Under the pieces are notes generated by a model, which had not been told where the DNA came from, made no database searches, and saw only the letters and a list, made by a program, of their open reading frames with translations. This document shows, one piece after another, positions 35,983 to 44,070 of a DNA stretch of 64,000 nucleotides. Source of the stretch: Pseudomonas sp. EpS/L25 (lineage in GTDB: Bacteria > Pseudomonadota > Gammaproteobacteria > Pseudomonadales > Pseudomonadaceae). Both the position numbers and the translations under genes were made by a program. Each line of letters starts with the position of its first letter. Position 1 is the stretch's first letter. Where the stretch lies: NCBI RefSeq assembly GCF_001512295.1, contig NZ_LNUP01000016.1:124001-188000 (forward strand), in the 5' to 3' direction.

Positions 35983-37263
35983 ATGAGTCAGACGTCTTCC
36001 TCCTTCGACCTCAAGGTCGTGCTGCGTGACACCCTCATGGTGGGCCTGGTCTCGCTGATCCTGTTCGGCCCCATCGTCGGCATCGTGCTCGATGGCTACG
36101 GCTACAACCTCGAGCCCGGCCGGGTCGGCGTCATGGTCGCCGTGGTCATGGCCGGCCGCTTCCTGCTCAGCCTGTTCGGCCAGACCACCAAGGGGCGCGA
36201 CTGGATCGAGTCCTTCAAGCGCAACGACGGTGGCGTCCACGTGCTGCCGCCGGGACACAAGTCCAACCTCAGATTCATTTTGCCCATCATCATCCTGGTG
36301 GCCATCGCCTTTCCCTTCCTTGCCACCAAGTACTGGCTGACGGTGATCATCCTCTGCCTGATCTACGTGCTGCTGGGCCTGGGCCTGAACATCGTGGTGG
36401 GCCTGGCCGGTCTGCTCGACCTCGGCTACGTCGGCTTCTATGCCATCGGCGCCTACGGCCTGGCGTTGGGTTACCAGTACCTGGGGCTGGGCTTCTGGAC
36501 CATGCTGCCGCTGGCGGCGGTAATGGCCGCGGTGGCGGGGGCGATACTGGGCTTCCCGGTCTTGCGAATGCACGGGGATTATCTCGCCATCGTCACCCTC
36601 GGCTTCGGCGAGATCATCCGCCTGGTGCTCAACAACTGGCTGGAAGTGACCAAGGGCCCCAACGGCATCGCCGCGCCTTCGCCGACCTTCTTCGGCATCG
36701 AGTTCGGACGCCGGGCGAAGGAGGGCGGGGTGCCCATCCATGAGCTGCTGGGCATCAGCTACAACCCCAACGCGACGATGATCTTCATCTACACCGTGCT
36801 GTTCCTGGTGGTGCTGCTGGTGCTCTACATCAAGCACCGCCTGACCCGCATGCCGGTCGGTCGCGCCTGGGAAGCCCTGCGCGAAGACGAGATCGCCTGC
36901 CGCGCCATGGGTCTGAACCACGTGCTGGTCAAGCTCTCGGCCTTCATGATCGGCGCCTCCACCGCGGGCCTGGCCGGGGTGTTCTTCGCCACCTACCAGG
37001 GCTTCATCAACCCGGCCTCGTTCAACTTCTTCGAGTCGGTGCTGGTGCTGGCCATCGTGGTGCTGGGCGGCCTGGGCTCCACCGTCGGGGTGGTGGTCTC
37101 GGCCTTCGTCATGACCCTGCTGTTCGAACTGCTGCGTGAATTCGGCGACATCCGCATGCTGGTGTTCGGCGTGCTGATGGTGGTGATGATGATGTGGCGG
37201 CCGCGTGGCCTGATCCGTATCGCCCGTAGTGGCTTCGCGATTCGCAAGGGAGTGGCGCCGTGA
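35983..37263 (+). CDS. livM: branched-chain amino acid ABC transporter permease LivM
   Basis: 426-residue permease starting three bases after livH. An N-terminal extension with two transmembrane segments (about 17-65) precedes the conserved permease core with LNIVVGLAGLLDLGYVGFYAIGAYG. The stop overlaps the livG start (GTGA). Confidence 0.94.
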   Translation: MSQTSSSFDLKVVLRDTLMVGLVSLILFGPIVGIVLDGYGYNLEPGRVGVMVAVVMAGRFLLSLFGQTTKGRDWIESFKRNDGGVHVLPPGHKSNLRFILPIIILVAIAFPFLATKYWLTVIILCLIYVLLGLGLNIVVGLAGLLDLGYVGFYAIGAYGLALGYQYLGLGFWTMLPLAAVMAAVAGAILGFPVLRMHGDYLAIVTLGFGEIIRLVLNNWLEVTKGPNGIAAPSPTFFGIEFGRRAKEGGVPIHELLGISYNPNATMIFIYTVLFLVVLLVLYIKHRLTRMPVGRAWEALREDEIACRAMGLNHVLVKLSAFMIGASTAGLAGVFFATYQGFINPASFNFFESVLVLAIVVLGGLGSTVGVVVSAFVMTLLFELLREFGDIRMLVFGVLMVVMMMWRPRGLIRIARSGFAIRKGVAP

Positions 37264-38135
37264 GCGACAACATTCTGACCGTGAGCGGTCTGGGCATGAG
37301 ATTCGGTGGCATCAAGGCGCTGTCGGACGTGTCCTTCGATATCAAACGGCACTCCATCACCGCCCTGATCGGTCCCAACGGCGCCGGCAAGACCACGGTG
37401 TTCAACTGCCTGACCGGTTTCTACAAGGCCACCGATGGCGAGATTCGCCTGGATACCGCCGATGGTCGTTCGACCCGCGTCGGCAAGATCATGGGCGAGC
37501 GCTTCCGGGCCGCCGACTTCGTCAATCCGGTGCAGTTCGGCAGCCGGCTCTGGTACAAGATGTTCGGCGGCACCCACCTGGTGAACCGCGCCGGTCTCGC
37601 CCGTACCTTCCAGAACATCCGCCTGTTCAAGGAGATGTCGGTGGTGGAGAACCTGCTGGTGGCGCAGCACATGCAGTGCAACCGCAACCTGATCACCGGC
37701 ATTATCAACACCCCTGGCTATCGCCGCGCCGAGGAAAAGGCCCTGGACACGGCCTTCTACTGGCTCGAAGTGGTGGACCTGGTCGATCACGCCAACCGCC
37801 TGGCCGGCGAGCTCTCCTACGGCCAGCAGCGTCGCCTGGAAATCGCCCGCGCCATGTGCACCCGTCCGGAGATCGTCTGCCTGGACGAACCCGCCGCCGG
37901 TCTCAATCCGGCCGAGACCGAAGCCCTGGCGGGGATGATCAGCCTGCTGCGCGACCAGCACCGCATCACCGTGGTGCTGATCGAGCACGACATGGGCATG
38001 GTGATGAACATCTCCGACCACATCGTGGTGCTGGACCATGGCCAGGTCATCGCCCGCGGCCTGCCGGCCGACATCCGCAACGATCCCAAGGTCATCGCCG
38101 CCTACCTGGGTGCCGAAGAAGAGGAGGTGGCATGA
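37260..38135 (+). CDS. livG: branched-chain amino acid ABC transporter ATPase LivG
   Basis: 291-residue ATPase. Walker A reads GPNGAGKTTVFN near residue 40, the signature LSYGQQRRLEIARAM and Walker B IVCLDEPAAGLNP. Start codon GTG overlaps livM, and the stop overlaps the livF ATG, so translation is coupled along the operon. Confidence 0.95.
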   Translation: MSDNILTVSGLGMRFGGIKALSDVSFDIKRHSITALIGPNGAGKTTVFNCLTGFYKATDGEIRLDTADGRSTRVGKIMGERFRAADFVNPVQFGSRLWYKMFGGTHLVNRAGLARTFQNIRLFKEMSVVENLLVAQHMQCNRNLITGIINTPGYRRAEEKALDTAFYWLEVVDLVDHANRLAGELSYGQQRRLEIARAMCTRPEIVCLDEPAAGLNPAETEALAGMISLLRDQHRITVVLIEHDMGMVMNISDHIVVLDHGQVIARGLPADIRNDPKVIAAYLGAEEEEVA

Positions 38136-38848
38136 CCACGCCGATCCTGGAATTCCGCAACGTCGACGTCTTCTACGGGCCGATCCAGGCGCTGAAGAGC
38201 GTCTCCCTGACCATCAACGAAGGCGAGACGGTGAGCCTGATCGGCTCCAATGGCGCCGGCAAGTCCACCCTGCTGATGTCCATCTTCAGCCAGCCCCAGG
38301 CGCGCAACGGACAGATCCTCTACCGCGGCGAGGACATCACCCGCAAGAACGCCCACTACGTGGCCTCCAACGGCATCGCCCAGTCGCCGGAGGGGCGCCA
38401 CGTGTTTCCCGACATGACGGTCGAGGAGAATCTGCTGATGGGGACCATCCCCATCGGCACCCGCTGGGTGGACGAGGACATGCAGCGCATGTTCGACCTC
38501 TTCCCGCGCCTCAAGGAGCGTCGCAACCAGCGCGCCATGACCATGTCCGGCGGCGAGCAGCAGATGCTGGCCATCGCCCGGGCGCTGATGGCGCGACCCA
38601 AGCTGCTGCTGCTCGACGAACCCAGCCTGGGCCTGGCGCCCATCGTGGTGAAGCAGATCTTCCAGATCCTCCGCGAGCTGGCGCAGAGCGGCATGACCAT
38701 CTTCCTGGTGGAGCAGAACGCCAACCATGCCCTGCGCCTGTCCGACCGCGCCTATGTGATGGTCACCGGCGAGATCCGCATGACCGGCAGTGGCCAGGAA
38801 CTGCTGGCCAATCCCCAGGTGCGCGAAGCCTACCTGGGCGGCCACTAG
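38132..38848 (+). CDS. livF: branched-chain amino acid ABC transporter ATPase LivF
   Basis: 238-residue ATPase with Walker A GSNGAGKSTLLM, signature MSGGEQQMLAIARAL and Walker B LLLLDEPSLGLAP. It pairs with LivG to power the LivHM channel. The aconitase X gene starts two bases after its stop. Confidence 0.95.
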   Translation: MTTPILEFRNVDVFYGPIQALKSVSLTINEGETVSLIGSNGAGKSTLLMSIFSQPQARNGQILYRGEDITRKNAHYVASNGIAQSPEGRHVFPDMTVEENLLMGTIPIGTRWVDEDMQRMFDLFPRLKERRNQRAMTMSGGEQQMLAIARALMARPKLLLLDEPSLGLAPIVVKQIFQILRELAQSGMTIFLVEQNANHALRLSDRAYVMVTGEIRMTGSGQELLANPQVREAYLGGH

Positions 38849-38850
38849 CG

Positions 38851-40572
38851 GTGGACGCGATCCGCGGTCGATCCCTGGTCGCGGGCCGGGCCCAGGGCCG
38901 CCTGGCCTGGGCGCCCCTGGGCCTGAGCTTCTGGGGTGGCGTCGATCCGGGCAGTGGCCGGGTGATCGATCGCCATCACCCGCTGCACGGCCTGGAACTG
39001 GCCGGGCGTATCCTGGCCATTCCCAGCGGTCGCGGCTCCTGCACCGGCAGCGCCGTGCTGCTGGAGCTGTTGCTGGCGGGACGCGGACCGGCAGCGCTGG
39101 TGTTGGCCGAGCCCGACGAGATCCTCAGCCTGGGGGCCATCGTCGCGGAAGAGCTCTTCGGTCTTTCGTTGCCGGTGGTCAGCCTGGGTGCCGAGGCCTT
39201 CGCGACGCTAGCCGAGCACGATGAAATCGCCGTGAGCGACGGCTGGATCGGCGTGCCGGGGCGTGTCTTTCCCGGAAGTCACCCGGATGACAGCGCTGAA
39301 CTCCAGCTCAGCGCGACCGACCAGGCCAAGCTGGCCGGTGCCCAGGGTCAGGCCGTCCAGGCGGCCATGAAGATCCTGGTGCGCATGGCGCGTCTGCAAG
39401 GCGCCCGCGAATTGCTCGACATCACCCAGGCGCACATCGACGGCTGCATCTACACCGGTCCGGCCAGCCTCGCGTTCGCCCAGCGGCTGGTAGCGTGGGG
39501 CGGTCGGGTACAGGTACCTACCAGTCTCAACGCGGTATCGGTGGATCAGCGCCGCTGGCGCGAGCAGGGCGTCGATCCGGTGCTGGGCGAGCCGGCCAGT
39601 GCCCTGGCCGAGGCCTATGTGGCCCTGGGCTGCCGGCCTACCTTTACCTGCGCGCCCTATCTGCTGGACAGCGCTCCAGCCTTGGGCGAGCAGGTGGTCT
39701 GGGCCGAATCCAATGCCGTGGTCTTCGCCAACAGCGTGCTCGGTGCGCGTACCCAGAAATACGCCGACTTCCTCGACATCTGCACCGCCCTGACGGGTCG
39801 CGCACCCTTGGCCGGCTGCCATCTGGACAGTGGTCGGCGCGCGGCCAAGGTCTTCCGGGTCAGAGTGCCCGAGGGGCATGACGACGCCTTCTATCCACTG
39901 CTCGGCTACTGGATCGGCCTGCGTTCGCCCACACGGATCCCTGCGGTACTGGGTCTGGAAAACAGCCAGCCCAGTCGCGACGATCTCAAGGCCTTCGGTG
40001 CCGCCTTCGCCACTACCTCGGCGGCACCGCTGTTCCATCTGGTCGGGGTGACGCCCGAGGCGCCGACCCTGGCCGCGGTCGCCGCACCTGAACTGGCGAT
40101 CGAAGACATAGATCTGGTGGCGTTGCGCCAGGCCTGGGCCGAACTGGACAGCGCCACCGCTCGCGACGTGCAGCTGATCGCTTTGGGCAATCCACATTTT
40201 TCCGCCGAGGAATGCCAGCGCCTGGCCGAGCTGTGCCGGGGACGGCACCGGCATCCCGGGGTAGCCGTGGTAATTACCCTCGGCCGTGAAGTACGCGCCA
40301 AGGCCGAACGCAACGGCACCTTGGCGGAGTTGGAGGCCTTTGGCGTCCAACTGGTGGGTGACACCTGCTGGTGCATGCTCGGTGAGCCCCTGGTGCCGCC
40401 CCAGGCGCGTACCCTGCTGACCAATTCCGGCAAGTTCGCTCATTACGGACCAGGCCTCACTGGTCGCGATCTGCGCTTCGCCGGACTGGCTGCCTGTGTC
40501 GAAGCGGCCTGCACCGGACTAGCGCCGGCCGAGCTGCCCGCCTGGCTGATCCGCGCGGACTTATCCACCTGA
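38851..40572 (+). CDS. fused aconitase X (AcnX) family dehydratase
   Basis: 573-residue protein with a small DUF126 domain (about residues 1-130) fused to the large DUF521 domain. The motifs TFTCAPYLLD, ESNAVVFANSVLGARTQKYADFLDIC and GYWIGL mark the bacterial AcnX group, several of which are cis-3-hydroxy-L-proline dehydratases. The start is GTG 38851, two bases after livF, so it belongs to the liv operon. Hydroxyproline dehydration is the best guess but is inferred from family, not proven. Confidence 0.8.
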   Translation: MDAIRGRSLVAGRAQGRLAWAPLGLSFWGGVDPGSGRVIDRHHPLHGLELAGRILAIPSGRGSCTGSAVLLELLLAGRGPAALVLAEPDEILSLGAIVAEELFGLSLPVVSLGAEAFATLAEHDEIAVSDGWIGVPGRVFPGSHPDDSAELQLSATDQAKLAGAQGQAVQAAMKILVRMARLQGARELLDITQAHIDGCIYTGPASLAFAQRLVAWGGRVQVPTSLNAVSVDQRRWREQGVDPVLGEPASALAEAYVALGCRPTFTCAPYLLDSAPALGEQVVWAESNAVVFANSVLGARTQKYADFLDICTALTGRAPLAGCHLDSGRRAAKVFRVRVPEGHDDAFYPLLGYWIGLRSPTRIPAVLGLENSQPSRDDLKAFGAAFATTSAAPLFHLVGVTPEAPTLAAVAAPELAIEDIDLVALRQAWAELDSATARDVQLIALGNPHFSAEECQRLAELCRGRHRHPGVAVVITLGREVRAKAERNGTLAELEAFGVQLVGDTCWCMLGEPLVPPQARTLLTNSGKFAHYGPGLTGRDLRFAGLAACVEAACTGLAPAELPAWLIRADLST

Positions 40573-40822
40573 AGCCCGGTCCGAGTTCTGTACAGGAATT
40601 CCGTGGATCGTCCTGTGGATAAGCTTGGCATAGCCGGTCGTGAGGCCCAGGGCACCTGGCCTGGCGGGAACTGCTCAAAAAATCGCCAGGGCGCGGAAAA
40701 CCGTGCAATACCAAGGCGTTATAACTGATCCGCTGGATTCCCGGCGATCTGAGTATTCGCCTGACCCATGACCCTGAGCTATCGTGGGCCTCGGCCAAAC
40801 TCCCTCGCAGAAGGAATCTTTC

Positions 40823-41581
40823 ATGTCTTCGATCTTCATCACCGGCGCCACCTCCGGCTTCGGCGCCGCCACCGCTCGCCGCTTCGCCAAGGACGGCTGG
40901 TCGATCGTCATCACCGGCCGCCGTGAGGATCGCCTGCACGCCCTGGCCGAGGAACTGTCCGGGCAGGCCAAGGTGCTGCCGCTGGTGCTGGACGTCCAGG
41001 ATCGCGCGGCCGTGGAAGCCGCGGTCGCCGGCCTGCCGGAGGAATTCAACCAGCTGCGCGCCCTGGTCAACAACGCCGGTCTGGCGCTGGGCAACACGCC
41101 CGCCCAGAGCTGCGACCTGGACGACTGGGACACCATGGTCGATACCAACATCAAGGGCATGCTCTATTGCACCCGCCTGCTGTTGCCGCGACTGATCGCC
41201 CATGGCGCCGGTGCCGGTATCGTCAACCTGGGCTCGGTCGCAGGCGACTATCCCTATCCGGGCAGTCACGTCTATGGCGCTACCAAGGCCTTCCTCAAGC
41301 AATTCAGCCTGAGCCTGAGATCCGACCTCCTGGGCACCGGGGTACGGGTGACCAACATCGAGCCGGGCCTGTCGGAAAGCGAGTTCTCTGTGGTGCGTTT
41401 CGGGGGCGACAAGGCCAAGGCCGATGCCGTCTATGCCGGCACCGAACCCCTGACGCCGGACGACATCGCCGAGTCCATCCACTGGACGCTGAACCAGCCC
41501 AGGCATGTCAACATCAATCGCATCCAGCTGATGGCGACCTGCCAGGCGTTCAGCAACTTCAACATCCACCGCCAGGGCTAG
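40823..41581 (+). CDS. short-chain dehydrogenase of the YdfG type
   Basis: 252-residue NADP-dependent oxidoreductase. The cofactor loop is GATSGFGAATARRFA, the active site SVAGDYPYPGSHVYGATKAF (YxxxK). The family includes 3-hydroxy acid and L-allo-threonine dehydrogenases such as E. coli YdfG. The ATG at 40823 has AAGGAA upstream. It overlaps the anti-sigma gene tail to tail by four bases. Confidence 0.85.
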   Translation: MSSIFITGATSGFGAATARRFAKDGWSIVITGRREDRLHALAEELSGQAKVLPLVLDVQDRAAVEAAVAGLPEEFNQLRALVNNAGLALGNTPAQSCDLDDWDTMVDTNIKGMLYCTRLLLPRLIAHGAGAGIVNLGSVAGDYPYPGSHVYGATKAFLKQFSLSLRSDLLGTGVRVTNIEPGLSESEFSVVRFGGDKAKADAVYAGTEPLTPDDIAESIHWTLNQPRHVNINRIQLMATCQAFSNFNIHRQG

Positions 41582-42288
41582 AGCACCTTGACCGCCCGGC
41601 CGATGAACTGGATCGGCCCGGTGGGTCGACCGGTGGGCGAGCCGCCCTGGTCTTCCAGGGTGAGTTCGAACAGCTGGTTGGCTTCCAGCGGCGGCAGCCG
41701 GTCCAGCGGCACCTGCAGGGTACGCCCGGGCTGGACCAGACCCAGAGACACCGGGCCCTGCCAGGCATCGGCCTTGGTCCAGAATTGCAGGGTCTTGCCG
41801 CTCGGCACGGCATCGCGCCCAAGGGGAATCAGCTGCAGGTCATGGGCACTGGCGGTCTGGATCACCCAGCCCGGCGTCCGATCGCTGGGCGCTGCCAGCA
41901 CCACCAGGTAGCTTGGCGTGGGGACCGGACGCATCAGCAACAGCGACGTGAGCACCAGGCTGGCGGCCAGTCCTGCCGCACTCAGGCCCTGCCAGAGCGC
42001 CAGCCGTTGCCACAGCGACTCGCGCCGGATGATGACCCGCGTGTCGGCCTCATCCAGACTGCGCTCGATGCGCGGCCACAGATTCGCGCCGGGCTCGACG
42101 GGTGGCACCCGCTCGGCCAGCGGCTGCAGCCGCGCCTCCCAGCGCGCCACGGCGGCGGCCAGCAGGGCGTCCGTCGCCAGCGCAACCTCCACGCGACGGC
42201 GCTGCTCGGCGTCCAGGGTACCGAGCACGTATTCGCCGGCCAGGCGCTCGCGGTCATCGTCAGGGGGCAGGGTGGCGTCGCCGTTCAT
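41578..42288 (-). CDS. anti-sigma factor with RskA-like C-terminal domain
   Basis: 236-residue inner-membrane regulator. The cytoplasmic N-terminus (about 1-90, with LAGEYVLGTLDAEQRRR) would hold the sigma factor, one transmembrane segment lies near residues 100-120 (LAASLVLTSLLLM), and the periplasmic part is the RskA-type domain. The start overlaps the stop of the sigma gene by four bases. It probably inhibits that sigma factor until cleaved or released by a signal. Confidence 0.85.
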   Translation of the reverse strand: MNGDATLPPDDDRERLAGEYVLGTLDAEQRRRVEVALATDALLAAAVARWEARLQPLAERVPPVEPGANLWPRIERSLDEADTRVIIRRESLWQRLALWQGLSAAGLAASLVLTSLLLMRPVPTPSYLVVLAAPSDRTPGWVIQTASAHDLQLIPLGRDAVPSGKTLQFWTKADAWQGPVSLGLVQPGRTLQVPLDRLPPLEANQLFELTLEDQGGSPTGRPTGPIQFIGRAVKVL

Positions 42289-42812
42289 GTCATGCACTCC
42301 CTCAGCGCCTTGAGACCGCGAGTGATCCAGCTCTTCACCGTACCCAGCGGCGCCTGCAGGCGCTGGGCGATCTCGCCATGGGAGCAGCCGTCCAGGTAGG
42401 CCGCCAGGATGGCCTCGCGACGCGGCGTTTCCAGGTTCTGCAGGCAGCCTTCCAGGCGGCTGCCCTCGGCCTGTCGCAGCGGGTCGGCGTGTTCGGCCAG
42501 GGGGTCCCATTCCTCGGCCAGGGGCACCAGGCGCTGGCGATCACGCAGGGTGTTGAGCGCCAGGTTGCGTGCCACGCTGCACATCCAGCCCCGCGCCGAA
42601 CCGCGCTCCGGGGTGAAACCGACGGCGCCGCGCCAGATGCGCAGAAAGGCATCGTGGAGGATGTCCTCGGCCAGACCATGATCGCGCACCAGGCGCAGGA
42701 CGACGCCCAGCAACAGGGGCGCCTCGTTCTGGTAAAGCCGCTGCAGAGCGGCGCGCTCGCCCCGGGCACAGGCGGCGAGCAGGGCGGCAGGGTCGTAGGG
42801 GCGGTCGGTCAC
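42285..42812 (-). CDS. ECF-family RNA polymerase sigma factor
   Basis: 175-residue sigma factor with region 2 (LAEDILHDAFLRIWRGAVGF) and region 4 (GCSHGEIAQRLQAPLGTVKSWITRGLKAL). It is transcribed ahead of its anti-sigma partner with an ATGA overlap, the SigK/RskA arrangement. The MITE-like element A ends 88 bases upstream of the start, leaving little space for a promoter. Confidence 0.9.
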   Translation of the reverse strand: MTDRPYDPAALLAACARGERAALQRLYQNEAPLLLGVVLRLVRDHGLAEDILHDAFLRIWRGAVGFTPERGSARGWMCSVARNLALNTLRDRQRLVPLAEEWDPLAEHADPLRQAEGSRLEGCLQNLETPRREAILAAYLDGCSHGEIAQRLQAPLGTVKSWITRGLKALRECMT

Positions 42813-42900
42813 GAGGGCGCGCCAGGCTGGGGACGCCAGGGTGGCGACCGGATCAGCCGAGCCTAGCCGATCCGCCCCCGGCTGTCCCCCTGGACCTCAG

Positions 42901-43140
42901 CGCCTGTTCACGATCTCGCGAGCTATAGCCAAGCAAGCGCAACGACCATCGGGAGTAACAACTAACGGCTGGCCCGCAGGGTGTGCGCCAGCGAATCAAA
43001 TGCCTGAGGAAGCGGACCGGCCTCGCGCGCGAGTTTACGAGTGGTAAATGAGCATGGCGACGGGGCCGCCCAGGCGGGGCTGGCCTTCCAGGGCCTTTTC
43101 AACGCGGTTTGGCCGACGCGCAGCAGATCATGAACAGGAT
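42901..43140. mobile_element. MITE-like element A
   Basis: About 240 bases with 14-base terminal inverted repeats, CCTGTTCACGATCT (42903-42916) and AGATCATGAACAGG (43125-43138), one mismatch. It is flanked by a direct repeat CTCAG (42896-42900 and 43141-43145), a candidate target duplication. Its inner part matches the reverse complement of element B over several blocks, including 25 identical bases at 43031-43055. It codes for nothing I can support. Confidence 0.75.
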
Positions 43141-43141
43141 C

Positions 43142-43669
43142 TCAGCCCTTCTTCCAGAACAGATAGTCGGCCTGGTAATTCACGGTCTCGCGCTCGCCCT
43201 TGTTGGCCGCGGTGCAGGCCTTGGCCGGCGCGACGCCGCCCTTGAGCGCGGTGCGCTGGATGTAGGTCGTGCCCTGGAAGGCGCCCTTGCCGTCGGCGGG
43301 GGCGGCTTCCACCAGTTGATAGGGGAGGTTGCCTGCGCCAGCGGGGGCGATGGCCAGTTGCTTGCCGACCACCTTGGAACCATCGGTGGCCTCCCAGGTG
43401 GCGGGCGGTCCGTAGTAGCGGCCGACCAGGTTGCCCTGGCGGTCATGCAGGTCGGCCTTGGGGCCGACGAAGAACCATTCGGTCTGGCCAGGCATGTCCT
43501 TCTTGTCGCGGCACTCGTAGACGATGGTGCCCTTGCCCACGGTTTCCAGCATCTGGCTGTTGCCGGCGGGGACTCGAACGGCCTCGGGCAATTCGCTTTG
43601 TGCCAGTAGCGGGGCACTCAGGCAGGCGGTCAGGACCAGGATGCTGCAACGGCTGGAGATGTTGTTCAT
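43142..43669 (-). CDS. DUF3455 exported protein
   Basis: 175-residue protein with a signal peptide ending near LSAPLLAQ (residue 26), so it is likely periplasmic or secreted. The body contains IVYECRDK, TEWFFVGPKADLHD and VNYQADYLFWKKG, typical of the DUF3455 family; function unknown. The gene is tightly bracketed: element A begins at the stop codon and element B ends 20 bases before the ATG, which itself has GGAG upstream. Confidence 0.8.
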   Translation of the reverse strand: MNNISSRCSILVLTACLSAPLLAQSELPEAVRVPAGNSQMLETVGKGTIVYECRDKKDMPGQTEWFFVGPKADLHDRQGNLVGRYYGPPATWEATDGSKVVGKQLAIAPAGAGNLPYQLVEAAPADGKGAFQGTTYIQRTALKGGVAPAKACTAANKGERETVNYQADYLFWKKG

Positions 43670-43689
43670 GCGCTTGCTCCGGATTGAGA

Positions 43690-43829
43690 GAGCCTGTTCA
43701 AAGTCTGCTGCGCGTCGGCCAAACGGCGTTGAAAAGGCCTTCGGAATGCTCATTTACCACTCGTAAACTCCGCTTCCTCAGGCCTTTTCGCCTTGTTTGG
43801 CTCTAGCTCGCGAGACTTTGAACAGGCTC
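43690..43829. mobile_element. MITE-like element B
   Basis: 140 bases with perfect 17-base terminal inverted repeats, GAGCCTGTTCAAAGTCT (43690-43706) and its inverse (43813-43829). The interior is itself an imperfect inverted repeat and shares with element A, in opposite orientation, a 25-base core (43746-43770) and the GGCCAAAC/GGCGTTGAAAAGGCC blocks. No coding capacity. I see nothing clear in the 241 bases between it and the next gene. Confidence 0.82.
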
Positions 43830-44070
43830 AGAGAGGGGCACAGTCGGCTGGACTGTAGGGGCTATACCCGGCAGCCGGCGCTTTGGATGCAGCTGTCATC
43901 AAAAATTTTCAATCCATCGGCATAGTCGCGACCGCCTCACTGCTGAACCGCTCTGTCATGCGGCTCCTGTCAGCCCGCCGTCAGGCTGGTTTCAGCGATC
44001 CCTAAGGTTATTCGGTGATAGTGGCGCCGGGTCTTGCGCCCTCTTCCCCAGCCAGCCGGAGTCCTGCCGC

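Noticed and set aside
40561-40622. TTATCCACC and TGTGGATAA, DnaA-box-like sites in inverse orientation at the end of the AcnX gene
   Set aside because: Only one is a full match, there is no AT-rich unwinding region or cluster of boxes, and no replication gene is near. Two such nine-mers are expected by chance in a genome.
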